Assembly: GCA_030748575.1 (NCBI GenBank)
Contig: JASMLR010000007.1
Span: 62,001-126,000, forward strand
DNA from: Phycisphaerales bacterium
Lineage (GTDB): Bacteria > Planctomycetota > Phycisphaerae > Phycisphaerales > SM1A02
Direction of reading: 5' to 3'
Length of the DNA stretch: 64,000 bases
Shown here: piece by piece, positions 40,914 to 53,685 of the stretch
How the letters are laid out: every line of letters begins with the position of its first letter
Position numbering within the stretch: the stretch's first letter is position 1
The notes under the pieces: model-generated
What the model saw: only the letters and a program-made list of their open reading frames with translations
What the model was told of the DNA's origin: nothing
Database searches by the model: none
Program-made: the position numbers and the translations under genes

Positions 40914-41159
40914 ATGAGCCTCCACCGAAGTTTGAAGACCAAGCCAGCCGGCCTCAACCAGCACCGCAACGTACTCACGCGTGATGAACGTGTGGCGCGG
41001 CTGATGAATGAGGGCGATTTCGACCCCGAAGCGGATTCGCCCATCGGCATGCGCAAGGTCGGGAACCGGGCCATGGTGACCAAGAAGCCCAAGAAGGAAG
41101 CAGCCGAAGAAGGCGATGTCGCTGAGGGTGTCGCCGAGGCTGAGGCCGCCGCAGAGTGA
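40914..41159 (+). CDS. small basic protein of the planctomycete/verrucomicrobial/chlamydial family
   Basis: An 81-residue protein. The first 55 residues (MSLHRSLKTKPAGLNQHRNV, then LTRDERVARL) match the small basic protein family (TIGR04137 type) restricted to the PVC bacteria, where it is very conserved and of unknown function. It is therefore a strong lineage marker. Here the basic core is followed by an acidic, Ala- and Glu-rich tail of about 25 residues, so the whole is less basic than usual. The gene begins two bases after the preceding stop, in one operon with the membrane protein. Confidence 0.85.
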   Translation: MSLHRSLKTKPAGLNQHRNVLTRDERVARLMNEGDFDPEADSPIGMRKVGNRAMVTKKPKKEAAEEGDVAEGVAEAEAAAE

Positions 41160-41216
41160 GCGTGACGCCGGCCACAGGCGGGCCGCACGCGCCCTTCGGG
41201 GTGGAGGAACGACAGG

Positions 41217-42380
41217 GTGATTGATCCGGAACGACTGCTCAGTCAGCGGGCGCGGGATGTCGACGTCTCAGGCATTCGCAGGGCGTTCCAACTCGGCGCC
41301 TCCTTGCCCGACCCCATCAATCTGTCGATCGGACAGCCGGACTTCGCAGTGCCCGACGTGCTGTGTGATGCCGCCATTGAAGCCATTCGAGCTGGTCGGA
41401 ACGGGTACACACTGACAGGCGGCGCGGATGATCTTCGCGACGCCATACAGCGGCACCTTCAGAAAGACGTGGGCTGGGACACCGCCGGCGACGACCTCGA
41501 TGTGCTCGTCACCAGCGGGACAAGCGGCGCACTTGTTCTGGCATTCATGGCGTTGTGCGGCCCGGGAACCGAAGCAATCATCCCCGACCCCTGGTTCGTG
41601 GTGTACCCGGCACTTGGCCCGATGACCGGAGCAACCATCGTTCCATGCGATACGTATGGGGACTTCCGTATGACCGCAGCGCGGGTCGAGCCGCTGATCA
41701 ATGATCGAACTCGAATTGTGCTGGTCAACTCTCCCGGAAACCCGACAGGCGTCGTGCTGACCGAAGGCGAGATGCGGGATCTCGCGGATCTGTGCGAGCA
41801 ACGCGGCGTCATGCTTGTGTCTGACGAGATCTACGACCTGTTCACCTACAGCGACGCCCGCCCCGCAGAATTCAAGTGCCCGAGCCCGGCGCGTCACTCG
41901 AAGGACATGCTGCTCATCCGCGGGTTTGGAAAGACCTATGGCTGCACCGGGTGGCGGCTCGGGTGGACCGCCGGACCTTCCTGGCTCATTTCGCAGATGG
42001 CGAAGTTTCAGCAGTACTCCTTTGTGTGCGCGCCGTCGATGGCGCAGGCGGCCATGGTCAAGGCGTTTGATGTCGACATGTCTGCGATGGTCGACACGTT
42101 CGAATCACGACGCGACATGGTTCGCACCATGCTTGGCGATGTCACCTCTGTTTCAGAGTGCGGCGGCGCTTTCTACGCGTTCGTCGAGGTGCCGGAGCGA
42201 CTGGGAATGTCGGGGACCGAGTTCTCCGAGGCGGCGATCGAGCGAAACGTCGTGACGATTCCGGGCGGTGTCTTCAGCAGCCGCGACACGCATATCCGCA
42301 TCAGTTTCGCGTGCGCCGACGACAAGCTGAAGCAGGGACTGGAGATCCTTCGGTCGCTGATGACCACGTCCCCGGGCTGA
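41217..42380 (+). CDS. class I/II pyridoxal-phosphate aminotransferase
   Basis: A 387-residue fold-type I aminotransferase of the aspartate family. Conserved elements are INLSIGQPDF near the N-terminus, LVNSPGNPTGVV, SDEIYDLFTY and the PLP-lysine segment RGFGKTYGCTGWRLGW. The substrate cannot be fixed from sequence; aspartate, aromatic or alanine are possible. GTG is the start, with GGAGGA about ten bases before it. The gene is followed by a convergent gap with structured elements. Confidence 0.9.
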   Translation: MIDPERLLSQRARDVDVSGIRRAFQLGASLPDPINLSIGQPDFAVPDVLCDAAIEAIRAGRNGYTLTGGADDLRDAIQRHLQKDVGWDTAGDDLDVLVTSGTSGALVLAFMALCGPGTEAIIPDPWFVVYPALGPMTGATIVPCDTYGDFRMTAARVEPLINDRTRIVLVNSPGNPTGVVLTEGEMRDLADLCEQRGVMLVSDEIYDLFTYSDARPAEFKCPSPARHSKDMLLIRGFGKTYGCTGWRLGWTAGPSWLISQMAKFQQYSFVCAPSMAQAAMVKAFDVDMSAMVDTFESRRDMVRTMLGDVTSVSECGGAFYAFVEVPERLGMSGTEFSEAAIERNVVTIPGGVFSSRDTHIRISFACADDKLKQGLEILRSLMTTSPG

Positions 42381-42397
42381 CATCAGGCAAATGAAGA

Positions 42398-42428
42398 CCC
42401 CCGTCCCGACACAAGGCCGGAACGGGGG
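42398..42428. terminator. GC-rich hairpin after the aminotransferase gene
   Basis: CCCCCGT (42398-42404) pairs with ACGGGGG (42422-42428), extended by CC/GG. It lies 18 bp past the aminotransferase stop and in the convergent gap. The minus-strand side is followed by TCTTCATTT, so it may end transcripts of the glycosyltransferase operon too. Confidence 0.45.
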
Positions 42429-42436
42429 GGAGGGGA

Positions 42437-42486
42437 GAAAGACGAGTTATTCGCACGGGTTGAGCCGTGGGTTGGTTCGGTCTTTC
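42437..42486. other. 50-base nested hairpin in the convergent gap
   Basis: GAAAGAC (42437-42443) pairs with GTCTTTC (42480-42486). Inside, two 10-base strands ending in TTCG form an internal loop, and CACGG (42454-42458) pairs with CCGTG (42465-42469). With the GC-rich hairpin next to it, it could be a terminator region or part of a small RNA. The rest of the 211-bp gap (42381-42591) shows no gene I can support. Confidence 0.35.
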
Positions 42487-42591
42487 CGCCGCCCGTTGAT
42501 GAACTTTCTTGAGCACCCCACGCGGCCTTGCGGCGGCGATCAGGCGGTTGGCCCCTGCTGGATAAGGAGATAGCGTCCGCTCCCGCTCGAA

Positions 42592-43641
42592 TCAGAGCGT
42601 ATGCGGGGTCGGCTGGGCTGCGGCCGTCAACGCGGTGACCCAGGCCGCCAGCGCCGTGTCCGGCCGGCAAGCGGCGCGGGCAGACAGGGCGCCGGCGTGG
42701 CTGATTTCCTGCCGGGTCCCAGGGTCTGACAGCAGGCCGGAGATGGCCTCGGACCATGGTCTCGACGCGGGCTGCTCCAGCAGAATGGCCGTCTCGTTGG
42801 AGACGAGCAGTTCATCCTGAACATGGGCGTCGGCCACGACCACTGCGCCGCCGCACATGGCCGTCGGGAGCAGGCTTCGTGCCGGTCCGTCCGGGTCGGG
42901 TGCCGCGACGATCGTGGCGGCGCCGACGAGTTGGGCGAGCATGCCGACACGCTCCAGCACCGTCACCCGCTCGAGGATGCCCAGTTCGTCCGCAGTCTTC
43001 CAGAGTCTGGCCGCTCGTGGTCCTCTGAGTTCCAGAAATGCTTCCAGATCGGGTCTTGTGCTCAGGACACTGGCAAGCGCCTCGATCATTTCGGCGCCGT
43101 GCTTTCGGGGCCCGCCCGGATCCAGCATCACAAGGGACGGCCGCGTATCGGGCAGCCGGGCGACCGACCCGGCTTCGATGGGCGGCCGCGCCGTGATGAC
43201 GGTCCCGTGCTGGAGTGAATCGCGGAGTCCGCCGGCGAGCACTTCGCTTCGCGCGATCCAGGTGTCGACAAAGGGGGTCCGCCTGGCGCTCTCGACCTGA
43301 TCTCGCCTCCAGACGTCACACGCAATCGGCACTTCCAACCGGGTGGCGAGCTCGCGAGCCGTTCGGGATGCCGCATCGCCACTGAAGAACAGAACGTCGA
43401 CGGGCGACTTCGACAACGCCTGCGCCGCGGTATCAAGCTCCGCTGCGCGCCGTGTCCACCGCAGCGGCATCGGCACCTGGACGACGTCGACGTCCTCAAG
43501 AAGTGGTGGCGACGGCGTGGCAGATTGGGCGATGACATGGGTCTGTTGGATCCCTGCTTCGGCCAGGCCCCGGGCAATGGCGGTCAAGGCAGGCCGGTCA
43601 TCCAGCATGCGCTCGCGATCGATGGCCAGTATGGCCCGCAT
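42592..43641 (-). CDS. glycosyltransferase family 4-like protein
   Basis: A 349-residue soluble protein with the two Rossmann-like halves of GT-B glycosyltransferases. The N-terminal half has DVLFFSGDAASRTARELA, and the C-terminal half has a nucleotide-sugar-type region (GILERVTVLERVGMLAQLVG and AATIVAAPDPDGPARSLLPT) typical of GT4 enzymes. The usual E-X7-E motif is not clear, so donor and acceptor are unknown. Its start shares a base with the thioesterase stop (TGATG). Confidence 0.7.
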   Translation of the reverse strand: MRAILAIDRERMLDDRPALTAIARGLAEAGIQQTHVIAQSATPSPPLLEDVDVVQVPMPLRWTRRAAELDTAAQALSKSPVDVLFFSGDAASRTARELATRLEVPIACDVWRRDQVESARRTPFVDTWIARSEVLAGGLRDSLQHGTVITARPPIEAGSVARLPDTRPSLVMLDPGGPRKHGAEMIEALASVLSTRPDLEAFLELRGPRAARLWKTADELGILERVTVLERVGMLAQLVGAATIVAAPDPDGPARSLLPTAMCGGAVVVADAHVQDELLVSNETAILLEQPASRPWSEAISGLLSDPGTRQEISHAGALSARAACRPDTALAAWVTALTAAAQPTPHTL

Positions 43642-44153
43642 CAGACCCGCGCCCGCCAGGAAGGAACAGCGTCGGACGATGCGTCCCGAAGCGCCGCTGC
43701 CATGTCAGTCGGGGGCGGAACGGGACGGCGGTGGTCCAGATCAACATGCACCCACAGCGTGGACGCTGTGCAGACGACCTGCGCTTCGTCTTCGGCCTGC
43801 CGCCAGATGATCGTGTCACGCCATGACTTGACGCGGCGAAGGTTGCGGATCCACGTGGCGACCATCAGCGTTTCGCCTGCGTGGGTTTCGCGTCGATAGT
43901 CCACTTCGTGTCGCGCAACGAACCACATGGCTCCGGACCCCAGCAGTTGATCGCTCGTCCATCCCAGCGCGCCCAGGTGCGCCTGGCCGACCTGATCCAG
44001 CCACCGAACGTACTCGACATTGGAAACATGGGCCACGGCATTGCTTGACGCTTCCGTTCCGGGAACGATCCGGCCCAGCCACACACCGCGTTCTGGAAGT
44101 TCCGGAGGGCACCGGCCCGGCTGGTCGACCGCTTCAATGGACGTCTGGTTCAT
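43641..44153 (-). CDS. acyl-CoA thioesterase, hotdog fold
   Basis: A 170-residue 4-hydroxybenzoyl-CoA thioesterase-like protein. The family pattern is present as NAVAHVSNVEYVRWLDQV near the N-terminus, followed by the long helix and VARHEVDYRRETHAGETLMV. The catalytic Asp of the 4HBT group lies at the ANxxY(D)-like site as Asn-Val-Glu-Tyr, so the exact mechanism is uncertain. The start MNQTSIEAVDQ gives an ATGA overlap with the DUF971 gene. Confidence 0.82.
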   Translation of the reverse strand: MNQTSIEAVDQPGRCPPELPERGVWLGRIVPGTEASSNAVAHVSNVEYVRWLDQVGQAHLGALGWTSDQLLGSGAMWFVARHEVDYRRETHAGETLMVATWIRNLRRVKSWRDTIIWRQAEDEAQVVCTASTLWVHVDLDHRRPVPPPTDMAAALRDASSDAVPSWRARV

Positions 44154-44479
44154 GGGTTTGAGTCCATTCGTGCCGGATCGATGTGACAGAGCCACTCCCA
44201 CGAATAGAGCCCGGTCCGATGCCCATCATTGAATTCGATGCGTACCGCGTACGATCCAACCCGCTCAATGCCGACGGCCTCCAAAGTCTCGGGGCTCTTG
44301 GCTTGCTGGGGAAGGACCGCCAGGGGATTGCGTTCGAGGTCCGCGCGGGCCGCCCGGGCCTCGGCCGAGGGAGACCAGCGGCGGAGGTGGGCGACGGGGT
44401 AGTGCGACGCCGTGCCGTCTGCCCAGACCACATCCAGGCCGGTCTGCTGATCGAGATGAAGATGTCGCGGGGCGTCCAC
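44150..44479 (-). CDS. DUF971 domain protein
   Basis: A 109-residue protein of the DUF971 (gamma-butyrobetaine hydroxylase-like N-terminal) type. The conserved start LDVVWADGTASHYPVAHLR and end GSYAVRIEFNDGHRTGLYSW match. The usual cysteine pair in the middle (CxCA) is absent, so a metal-binding role is doubtful. The start is GTG with a TACCCT hexamer six bases upstream. It heads the thioesterase-glycosyltransferase group. Confidence 0.85.
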   Translation of the reverse strand: MDAPRHLHLDQQTGLDVVWADGTASHYPVAHLRRWSPSAEARAARADLERNPLAVLPQQAKSPETLEAVGIERVGSYAVRIEFNDGHRTGLYSWEWLCHIDPARMDSNP

Positions 44480-44485
44480 AGCCCG

Positions 44486-44491
44486 AGGGTA
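44486..44491 (-). promoter_or_regulatory. -10-like hexamer (TACCCT) close to the DUF971 gene start
   Basis: GGTACCCT on the minus strand ends six bases before the GTG at 44479. A TATCAT on the other strand at 44508-44513 could serve pyrF. Confidence 0.4.
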
Positions 44492-44511
44492 CCCGCTGCG
44501 GGACCGGTATC

Positions 44512-45399
44512 ATGCTGCGGCCCGTGGAACACCTGATGCAGCGCAACCCCGACCAGCTCGTGTGCGGCCCGGCCAAGCGGCTTGTTGAGGCGATGGACCG
44601 CAGTGGTTCTGCAGCATGTGTCGGCCTCGATCCGGTCGTCGATCGCCTTCCGCCCGGCGAGCCCGTTGAGGCCATCCGGGCCTTTTCGCTGGGCGTCATC
44701 GACGCGGTGGCCGAGCATGTGGCCTGCATCAAGATTCAGTCCGCGTGTTACGAGCGGCACGGGCCCGACGGCCTGCGGGTCGTCGACGACGTGCTTGCGG
44801 CTGCTGCGGACCGCGACGTGCCCGTCATTCTGGATGCCAAGCGGGGCGACATCGGCGTGAGCGCGGCCCACTACGCGGCCGCCGCATTCGAGCGGCCGGC
44901 CGCTCCCGACTGGCTGACGGTGAATGGCTGGCTCGGCGGCGAGACCATTCAGCCGTACCTGACCTGCGGAGGCGTGTTTGTGCTCGTGCGAACGTCGAAT
45001 CCAGGCGCCGGCGAGGTCCAGCAGTTGAAGTTGGCGGATGGGCGGACCATGTCGGAGGCCATGGCCGACCTGGTGGCTGGCATGGCGGCGGCCCGCCCCT
45101 CGTGGCAGGGGTGGACCGACGTTGGCGCCGTTGTGGGCGCGACGCACCCGGCTGAGGCCGAGGCCCTGCGGGCGCGGATGCCGGGCGTGATCCTGCTCGT
45201 TCCCGGTATTGGCGCGCAGGGAGGCACCGTGGACGACTGCGGCCCGCTGTTCGGGCCCGACGGCCATGGGGCGCTGGTGACGGCCAGCAGATCAGTCATC
45301 TATGCCGCGCCGACGTCGGCGCCAGGGTGGGCCACCGCGGTGTCCGATGCTGCAGCAGCGTTGGCTGAAGAGAGCGGCGCGGCCGCAGGGCTTCGCTGA
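44512..45399 (+). CDS. pyrF: orotidine 5'-phosphate decarboxylase
   Basis: A 295-residue enzyme of the second pyrF type, converting OMP to UMP. The catalytic motif is ILDAKRGDIGVSAAHYA near residue 103, with CVGLDPVVDRLP near the N-terminus and PGIGAQGG near the phosphate site. The start could be ATG 44512, GTG 44524 or ATG 44536. A TATCAT hexamer at 44508-44513 overlaps the first, which favours one of the later two. The stop overlaps the next ATG (TGATG). Confidence 0.92.
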   Translation: MLRPVEHLMQRNPDQLVCGPAKRLVEAMDRSGSAACVGLDPVVDRLPPGEPVEAIRAFSLGVIDAVAEHVACIKIQSACYERHGPDGLRVVDDVLAAAADRDVPVILDAKRGDIGVSAAHYAAAAFERPAAPDWLTVNGWLGGETIQPYLTCGGVFVLVRTSNPGAGEVQQLKLADGRTMSEAMADLVAGMAAARPSWQGWTDVGAVVGATHPAEAEALRARMPGVILLVPGIGAQGGTVDDCGPLFGPDGHGALVTASRSVIYAAPTSAPGWATAVSDAAAALAEESGAAAGLR

Positions 45400-47108
45400 T
45401 GGCACTCAAGCCGACCTGGATTGGCTGGAAGGAATGCGTGGTTGTCGCGCTGTTTCTGATCGTTCTACTGCTTCCGCTCGTCTTTGAGGGAAGCAGTCCT
45501 GCGGGGAGCGGCGCCGAACGTCAGTTGGTCATCGTGACTCCGCACAACGAGCAGATTCGATCCGAGTTCGAAGGCGCTTTCGAAGCGTGGCACGCCGAGA
45601 CCTATGGCGAGCCGGTCGATCTGGTGTGGAGCGTGCCGGGTGGTACCAGTGAGATTCGCCGCATGCTCAAAGCGCAGTGGGCCGCCGCGCTCAAGCAGGG
45701 ACGGCAGCCCGGGGGGGACGCCGACCTGGTCTTCGGCGGCGGCTCGTACGAGCACAGCAAACTCAAGCAGGGGGCCTCGGCGGTGCTCGCCGGGCTCAGC
45801 GATGCAGAAGCCACGGCGTGGCTTCAGGGCGTGGGCGTGGTCGATGCCGAGGCTGCCAAGCGTTCCGGCGTGGCTGCCAGCGGCGTCGTGCGGGCAGACC
45901 TCACCACGACCACGGCGGAAGGGGCGGCGCCGGAGTGGCGGATCGACGCGACCGCGTCCATCAGCGACGTGCCGCCGATTGCCCTTGACCAGCTTCCAGC
46001 GGTGTACGGGCGAGACACGGTCGCGGGAACCGCCCTCTGGGATGTCGATGGTCACTGGTTCGGAACCGCGATGTCAAGCTTCGGGCTGGTTGCCAACGCC
46101 GATGAACTGCAGGCGCGTGGCTTGCCCATGCCTGACGAGTGGGCCGACCTGGCGCACCCGAAACTTGAGTCGAGCGTTTCGATGGTGAACCCTGCCCAGT
46201 CGGGTTCGGTCACGACGGCGTTCGAGACCATTCTCAAACGGCTCGGATGGGCGCCGGGGTGGAGGGTCCTCCGCCGGGCCGCGGCCAATGCCCGCACGAT
46301 TTCGGCTTCGTCCCTGCGGGGGCCGACCGATGTCGCGGCAGGCGACGCGGCCATGGGCGTGAGCATTGACTTCTTTGGTCGATACCAACAGCAGGCGCTG
46401 GCGGACCACGGTGCTGCGGGTCGCCTGGTGTATGTGGATCCTCCGGGACAAACGACCCTGGACCCGGACCCGATCTCCATGCTGGCCAACCCTCCGGATC
46501 CGGAACTGGCGGCGCGTTTCATCGAGTTCACGCTCTCTGAAATGGGGCAGTCGCTCTGGCAGTTTGAGCCAGACTCGGGCGAGCTCGGCCCGAGGGTGTA
46601 TGCGCTCCGGCGGCTCCCGGTGCGGGCGTCGCTGTATGCGCAGCACTTCGACCGGTTCATGGATCGCGTCGATCCCTTTGAGAATGCCGCAACGCCGGAG
46701 TTTGACGATCGCAACATGCGTTCGTTCATCGCGCCCTTGATGCAGGCCATGGCCATGGACCAGCGGGGACGGCTGCAGAACGCCTGGCACGCGATCATCA
46801 CTCACCCGGCCTATCCGGTCGATGCACCTGGCATCGTGACCGCCGGCGACGTGGATGATCCCGAGTTGTCGGCCATGCTGGAGGCCTTCGACGCCATGCC
46901 GACGGTGGTTCGGGAAAGCGGCGAGGTGCTGACGCTGGACACGCCCGAGGGGCGAGCCGCCATCAAGGCGGGATGGTTGCGAGGCGGGTGGGAGGATGAG
47001 GGGTACTGGGACGGAGAAACCCAGCCGGCCACCGCCTACCGCCGAGCAGCGAGCAGGTTCTTCCAGGATCAGTTCGATCAGGTGATCTCAGGATCTGCCT
47101 CCCAGTGA
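45399..47108 (+). CDS. membrane-anchored extracellular solute-binding protein
   Basis: A 569-residue protein with an N-terminal uncleaved-looking anchor (VVVALFLIVLLLPLVF) and a large periplasmic-binding-protein domain of the type II, iron(III)/thiamine-like class, as in LVIVTPHNEQIRSEFEGAFE and WGVDADLVFGGG-like segments. A C-terminal extension of about 200 residues is not recognised. No ABC permease or ATPase gene is adjacent. It starts in the pyrF stop and ends in the cinA start, so all three may be co-translated. Confidence 0.75.
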   Translation: MALKPTWIGWKECVVVALFLIVLLLPLVFEGSSPAGSGAERQLVIVTPHNEQIRSEFEGAFEAWHAETYGEPVDLVWSVPGGTSEIRRMLKAQWAAALKQGRQPGGDADLVFGGGSYEHSKLKQGASAVLAGLSDAEATAWLQGVGVVDAEAAKRSGVAASGVVRADLTTTTAEGAAPEWRIDATASISDVPPIALDQLPAVYGRDTVAGTALWDVDGHWFGTAMSSFGLVANADELQARGLPMPDEWADLAHPKLESSVSMVNPAQSGSVTTAFETILKRLGWAPGWRVLRRAAANARTISASSLRGPTDVAAGDAAMGVSIDFFGRYQQQALADHGAAGRLVYVDPPGQTTLDPDPISMLANPPDPELAARFIEFTLSEMGQSLWQFEPDSGELGPRVYALRRLPVRASLYAQHFDRFMDRVDPFENAATPEFDDRNMRSFIAPLMQAMAMDQRGRLQNAWHAIITHPAYPVDAPGIVTAGDVDDPELSAMLEAFDAMPTVVRESGEVLTLDTPEGRAAIKAGWLRGGWEDEGYWDGETQPATAYRRAASRFFQDQFDQVISGSASQ

Positions 47109-48370
47109 AGGCGGCGATTCTGTCCATTGGCGATGAACTGCTGGCGGGATCGATTGTGGACTCCAACGCTGCCTGGATCGGGCGGTCGCTGACCGACCTG
47201 GGCTGCCGGCCCATCGCCCACCGGACGGTGGGTGATGATCGTGAGGCGATTGCCGCGGCGGCCGCGCACCTTGCGCCCGACGTCGATGTGCTTGTATGTA
47301 CGGGAGGCCTCGGGCCGACGGCGGACGATCTCACGCGGTACGCGGTTGCAGATCTTGTCGACGCAGGCGTGTTGATCGAGGACGAGGCCGCGCTCGATGC
47401 GGTACGCACGTGGTGCGAGACTCGGGGCCTGCCTGCGAGCGAAGCGAGGCGACTCGTGGCGATGCGGCCTCCGTCCGCTCGGTTTCTGACCAATGACTGC
47501 GGGACGGCGCCCGGCATGCTGACCGATCTCCGCGGCGTGCAGGCGTGGTGGTTGCCCGGGCCGCCTCAGGAGATGCGGTCCATGTTCAACCGCCATGTTG
47601 CGCCGGAGATTCGCGGATCGACGGGCTGGCCGCAACCGCTGGAAGTTCTGGCGGCGGGCCTGACCGAAGTACAGGCCGCCGATCGTCTGGGCGACCTTCT
47701 GGACCAGTCGCGTTCGCCTCGCCTGGGTATTCGCGTCGGAGGTGGACTCGTTCGTATCGCGGTTCGACCGACTGGCAGTGAAGAGCATCAGGGCACACTT
47801 GCAGCGTGTGCCGCAGCGGTCCGAGCGGCCCTCGAGCCATGGGCGCTGCCCGCCGGCGCCGCCAGTCTTCCGGAGGCCGTCGCAGCGGCGGCGTGCGGTG
47901 AGCGGATCGCGGTGGCCGAATCGTGCACTGCCGGGGGCATCGCCGCCGCGCTGACGAGCGTGGCAGGATCGAGCGATTGGTTCGTGGGCGGTTGGGTGAC
48001 GTACGCGGATGCCATGAAGGTGGACGTGCTCGGCGTTCCATCCGACCTGCTCTCGCCATCGGGCCCTGGGGCCGTCAGTTCAGAGACGGCTGCCGCCATG
48101 GCCTCGCAGGCCCGCGTGCGGAGCGACGCGTCGCTGGCGGCGGCCGTGACCGGAATTGCCGGCCCGGGAGGGGGGACCACCTCCAAGCCAGTCGGAACGG
48201 TCTGGCTCGGCCTTGCCGATGCGGCCGGCGTTCGTACCCGCAGGATTCGGGTTCCCGGCGATCGACACCGTGTTCGCGCGGGGACGACCGATGCCACGCT
48301 GCAGTGGATACGCTGGCACTTGCTCGGAGTGGAGGGTGCCTTGCCGTGGGAGTGGCCGACGGGTGACTGA
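47105..48370 (+). CDS. cinA: CinA family protein (nicotinamide-nucleotide amidohydrolase)
   Basis: A 421-residue two-domain protein. The N-terminal molybdopterin-binding-like domain starts KAAILSIGDELLAGSIVDSN and includes CTGGLGPTADDLTR. The C-terminal amidohydrolase domain has VAESCTAGGIAAALTSVAGS and VTGIAGPGGGT. The C-domain deamidates nicotinamide mononucleotide in the NAD salvage cycle. GTG at 47105 gives a GTGA overlap with the previous gene, and folK overlaps its stop by eight bases. Confidence 0.93.
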   Translation: MKAAILSIGDELLAGSIVDSNAAWIGRSLTDLGCRPIAHRTVGDDREAIAAAAAHLAPDVDVLVCTGGLGPTADDLTRYAVADLVDAGVLIEDEAALDAVRTWCETRGLPASEARRLVAMRPPSARFLTNDCGTAPGMLTDLRGVQAWWLPGPPQEMRSMFNRHVAPEIRGSTGWPQPLEVLAAGLTEVQAADRLGDLLDQSRSPRLGIRVGGGLVRIAVRPTGSEEHQGTLAACAAAVRAALEPWALPAGAASLPEAVAAAACGERIAVAESCTAGGIAAALTSVAGSSDWFVGGWVTYADAMKVDVLGVPSDLLSPSGPGAVSSETAAAMASQARVRSDASLAAAVTGIAGPGGGTTSKPVGTVWLGLADAAGVRTRRIRVPGDRHRVRAGTTDATLQWIRWHLLGVEGALPWEWPTGD

Positions 48371-48929
48371 AGACATTTACATTGGACTCGGTTCCAATCT
48401 GGGAGACCGGGCTGCGGCCGTGTTTCACGCGACGGAGTTGTTGGACGCCCGGGACGATGTGAACGTCGCTCGTCTGAGCACGCTGGTCGAGAGCGAAGCG
48501 GTGGATGTCGTCGACCAACCAGACTTTGTCAATGCCGTCGCGCTGGTGCGGACGGAACTCGATCCGTCCGGGCTGCTCGACCGTCTCTTCAGCATCGAAG
48601 CGGCGATGGGGCGGGTGCGAGCGGGCGCCACACCACGCGGGCCACGTCCGATCGACCTGGACATCCTGCTGTGGGGGGGCCGCGTCATCGCCAGTTCGGG
48701 CTTGCAGGTACCGCACCCTCGCATGCACGAGCGAAGTTTTGTGCTGCTCCCGATGGTTGAACTGGCCCCGCTGGCCGTGCATCCGGAGTCGGGTCGGACC
48801 ATGCAGGAATTGCTCGCCGCGGACATTGCCGCCCATGGTCCGGTGGAAGATCGGTGTCGCGTGCTGTCTCGAGGATCGCTGGATCAAGGGAGCGGGATGC
48901 ACGGTCCCGCCATGAAGGAAGCCAAGTGA
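48363..48929 (+). CDS. folK: 2-amino-4-hydroxy-6-hydroxymethyldihydropteridine pyrophosphokinase
   Basis: A 188-residue folate-synthesis enzyme that pyrophosphorylates the pterin. The family motifs are YIGLGSNLGDR near residue 5, the signature GPRPIDLDILLWG near 97 and PHPRMHERSFVLLPM near 116. I chose the GTG at 48363 as the start because the motif begins there and it overlaps cinA by eight bases. The frame upstream is inside cinA. Confidence 0.93.
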   Translation: MTEDIYIGLGSNLGDRAAAVFHATELLDARDDVNVARLSTLVESEAVDVVDQPDFVNAVALVRTELDPSGLLDRLFSIEAAMGRVRAGATPRGPRPIDLDILLWGGRVIASSGLQVPHPRMHERSFVLLPMVELAPLAVHPESGRTMQELLAADIAAHGPVEDRCRVLSRGSLDQGSGMHGPAMKEAK

Positions 48930-48930
48930 A

Positions 48931-50162
48931 ATGAAGTGTTGCCTCCACCGCGTTCTCCGTTGTGCAGTGATCGGCTCGGTGGCGATGCTGCCGGCGTGCA
49001 AAGACTCGGCTTCGCCCGCCGCGGCCGTCTCGGCTCCCCCGGCGGCGCCGGCCAGGCCTGCGGAAGATCCGGCAGCCGCTGCAGCGGTCGCCGCGGTGAT
49101 CGAGGCATACGGCGCTTCCGAGACCGTGGAAGTCGTGACATCGCGGACGTTGATTCGCGGCGACGACACCATCGACCGCGTCGACACCGTGCGGTTTGGA
49201 CCTGAGGACGCATTCAGTTGGGTCGGGCCTGGCTTTGTGATGGCGACGCGGGGCGATCGTGTGCTTGCCAGCGTCGACATGGTGCCTGACCGCGTGGTCG
49301 ATGTGGAGCGGGGCCAGGACCTGCTCGCGACAGTCGAGTCGATTCTGGCTGACACCACGGCGGCGCCCGCGCCGCTCCTTGCCCGAGGCGGCGCCGGGGC
49401 GGAGAACTGGGTGGGCGTCGTGACCGGCGGGCTGCTCCGAAACCCGGTCGCGACGGGGACGTCGATCGACCCGGAAGGGCGGCAGGTCATTCACCTGATG
49501 GACACGAACGCCTCGGCGTCCCTGATCGTTGATCCCGCGACGGGCATGCTCGCCAGCGTGGAGGCGACAGACGGGGCGTCGCGGGGATACCGCGCGGTCG
49601 TGACCACGCGAACCGACGGGTCGTGGCCGCAGCCTGTGGTGCAGGCGGCCGGGCGGACGGTGGTGCCGGACGTCGAGGCGTTACAGACTCGGACGCGGGC
49701 GGAAGCGGTCGTGATCGGCGGGGGGGATATGGCACCTGACTTCACGCTGCCGACGACGACGGGCGAGGTGGTACATCTGGCCGACCTTCGGGAGTCCTGC
49801 GTGGTGCTCGACTTCTGGGCGACCTGGTGCGGCCCCTGCCGGGCAGCGCTTCCCGAGATCGAACGCCTCTATCAGGAGACCGGTCGCAACGAAGGCCGCG
49901 TGCTTGTGTACGGCGTCAATGTCATGGATGGCCGGATGGACCTCCAACGCAAACTGAAGCGGATCGCCGCGTTCTGGGCCAAGGAGCCCGTGACGTTTCC
50001 GACGCTCGTGACAGACACCGACGACGTCGTCAATGCATGGGGGATCAACGGCATCCCGGTCACGGTGGTCATCGCCCCCGGTGGCAGGGTGGCCGCGAGG
50101 ATCAACGGGTACACGCCCGGCGAGTGGAAGCACTTGCTTGAAGTCGTGAACGAGGCGCTCGA

Positions 50163-50181
<19 letters not shown>
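48931..50181 (+). CDS. lipoprotein with C-terminal TlpA-type thioredoxin domain
   Basis: A 416-residue exported protein. The signal ends in a lipobox-like MLPAC near residue 23. Residues about 50-260 form an unrecognised beta-rich domain, with a Pro/Ala linker before it. The C-terminal 150 residues are a TlpA/ResA-like thioredoxin domain, with FWATWCGPCRAALPEIE (redox CGPC) and NGIPVTVVI. It may reduce cytochrome c apoproteins or other envelope thiols. It overlaps convergent dacB by 19 bases. Confidence 0.85.
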
Positions 50182-53666
<3,485 letters not shown>

Positions 53667-53685
53667 GCGTGCGTGGCCGGCTTGC

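Noticed and set aside
42391-42573. 60-codon plus-strand frame in the gap after the aminotransferase gene
   Set aside because: Its start lies in a GC-rich hairpin and the translation has no protein-like pattern. The DNA is better explained as structured non-coding sequence.
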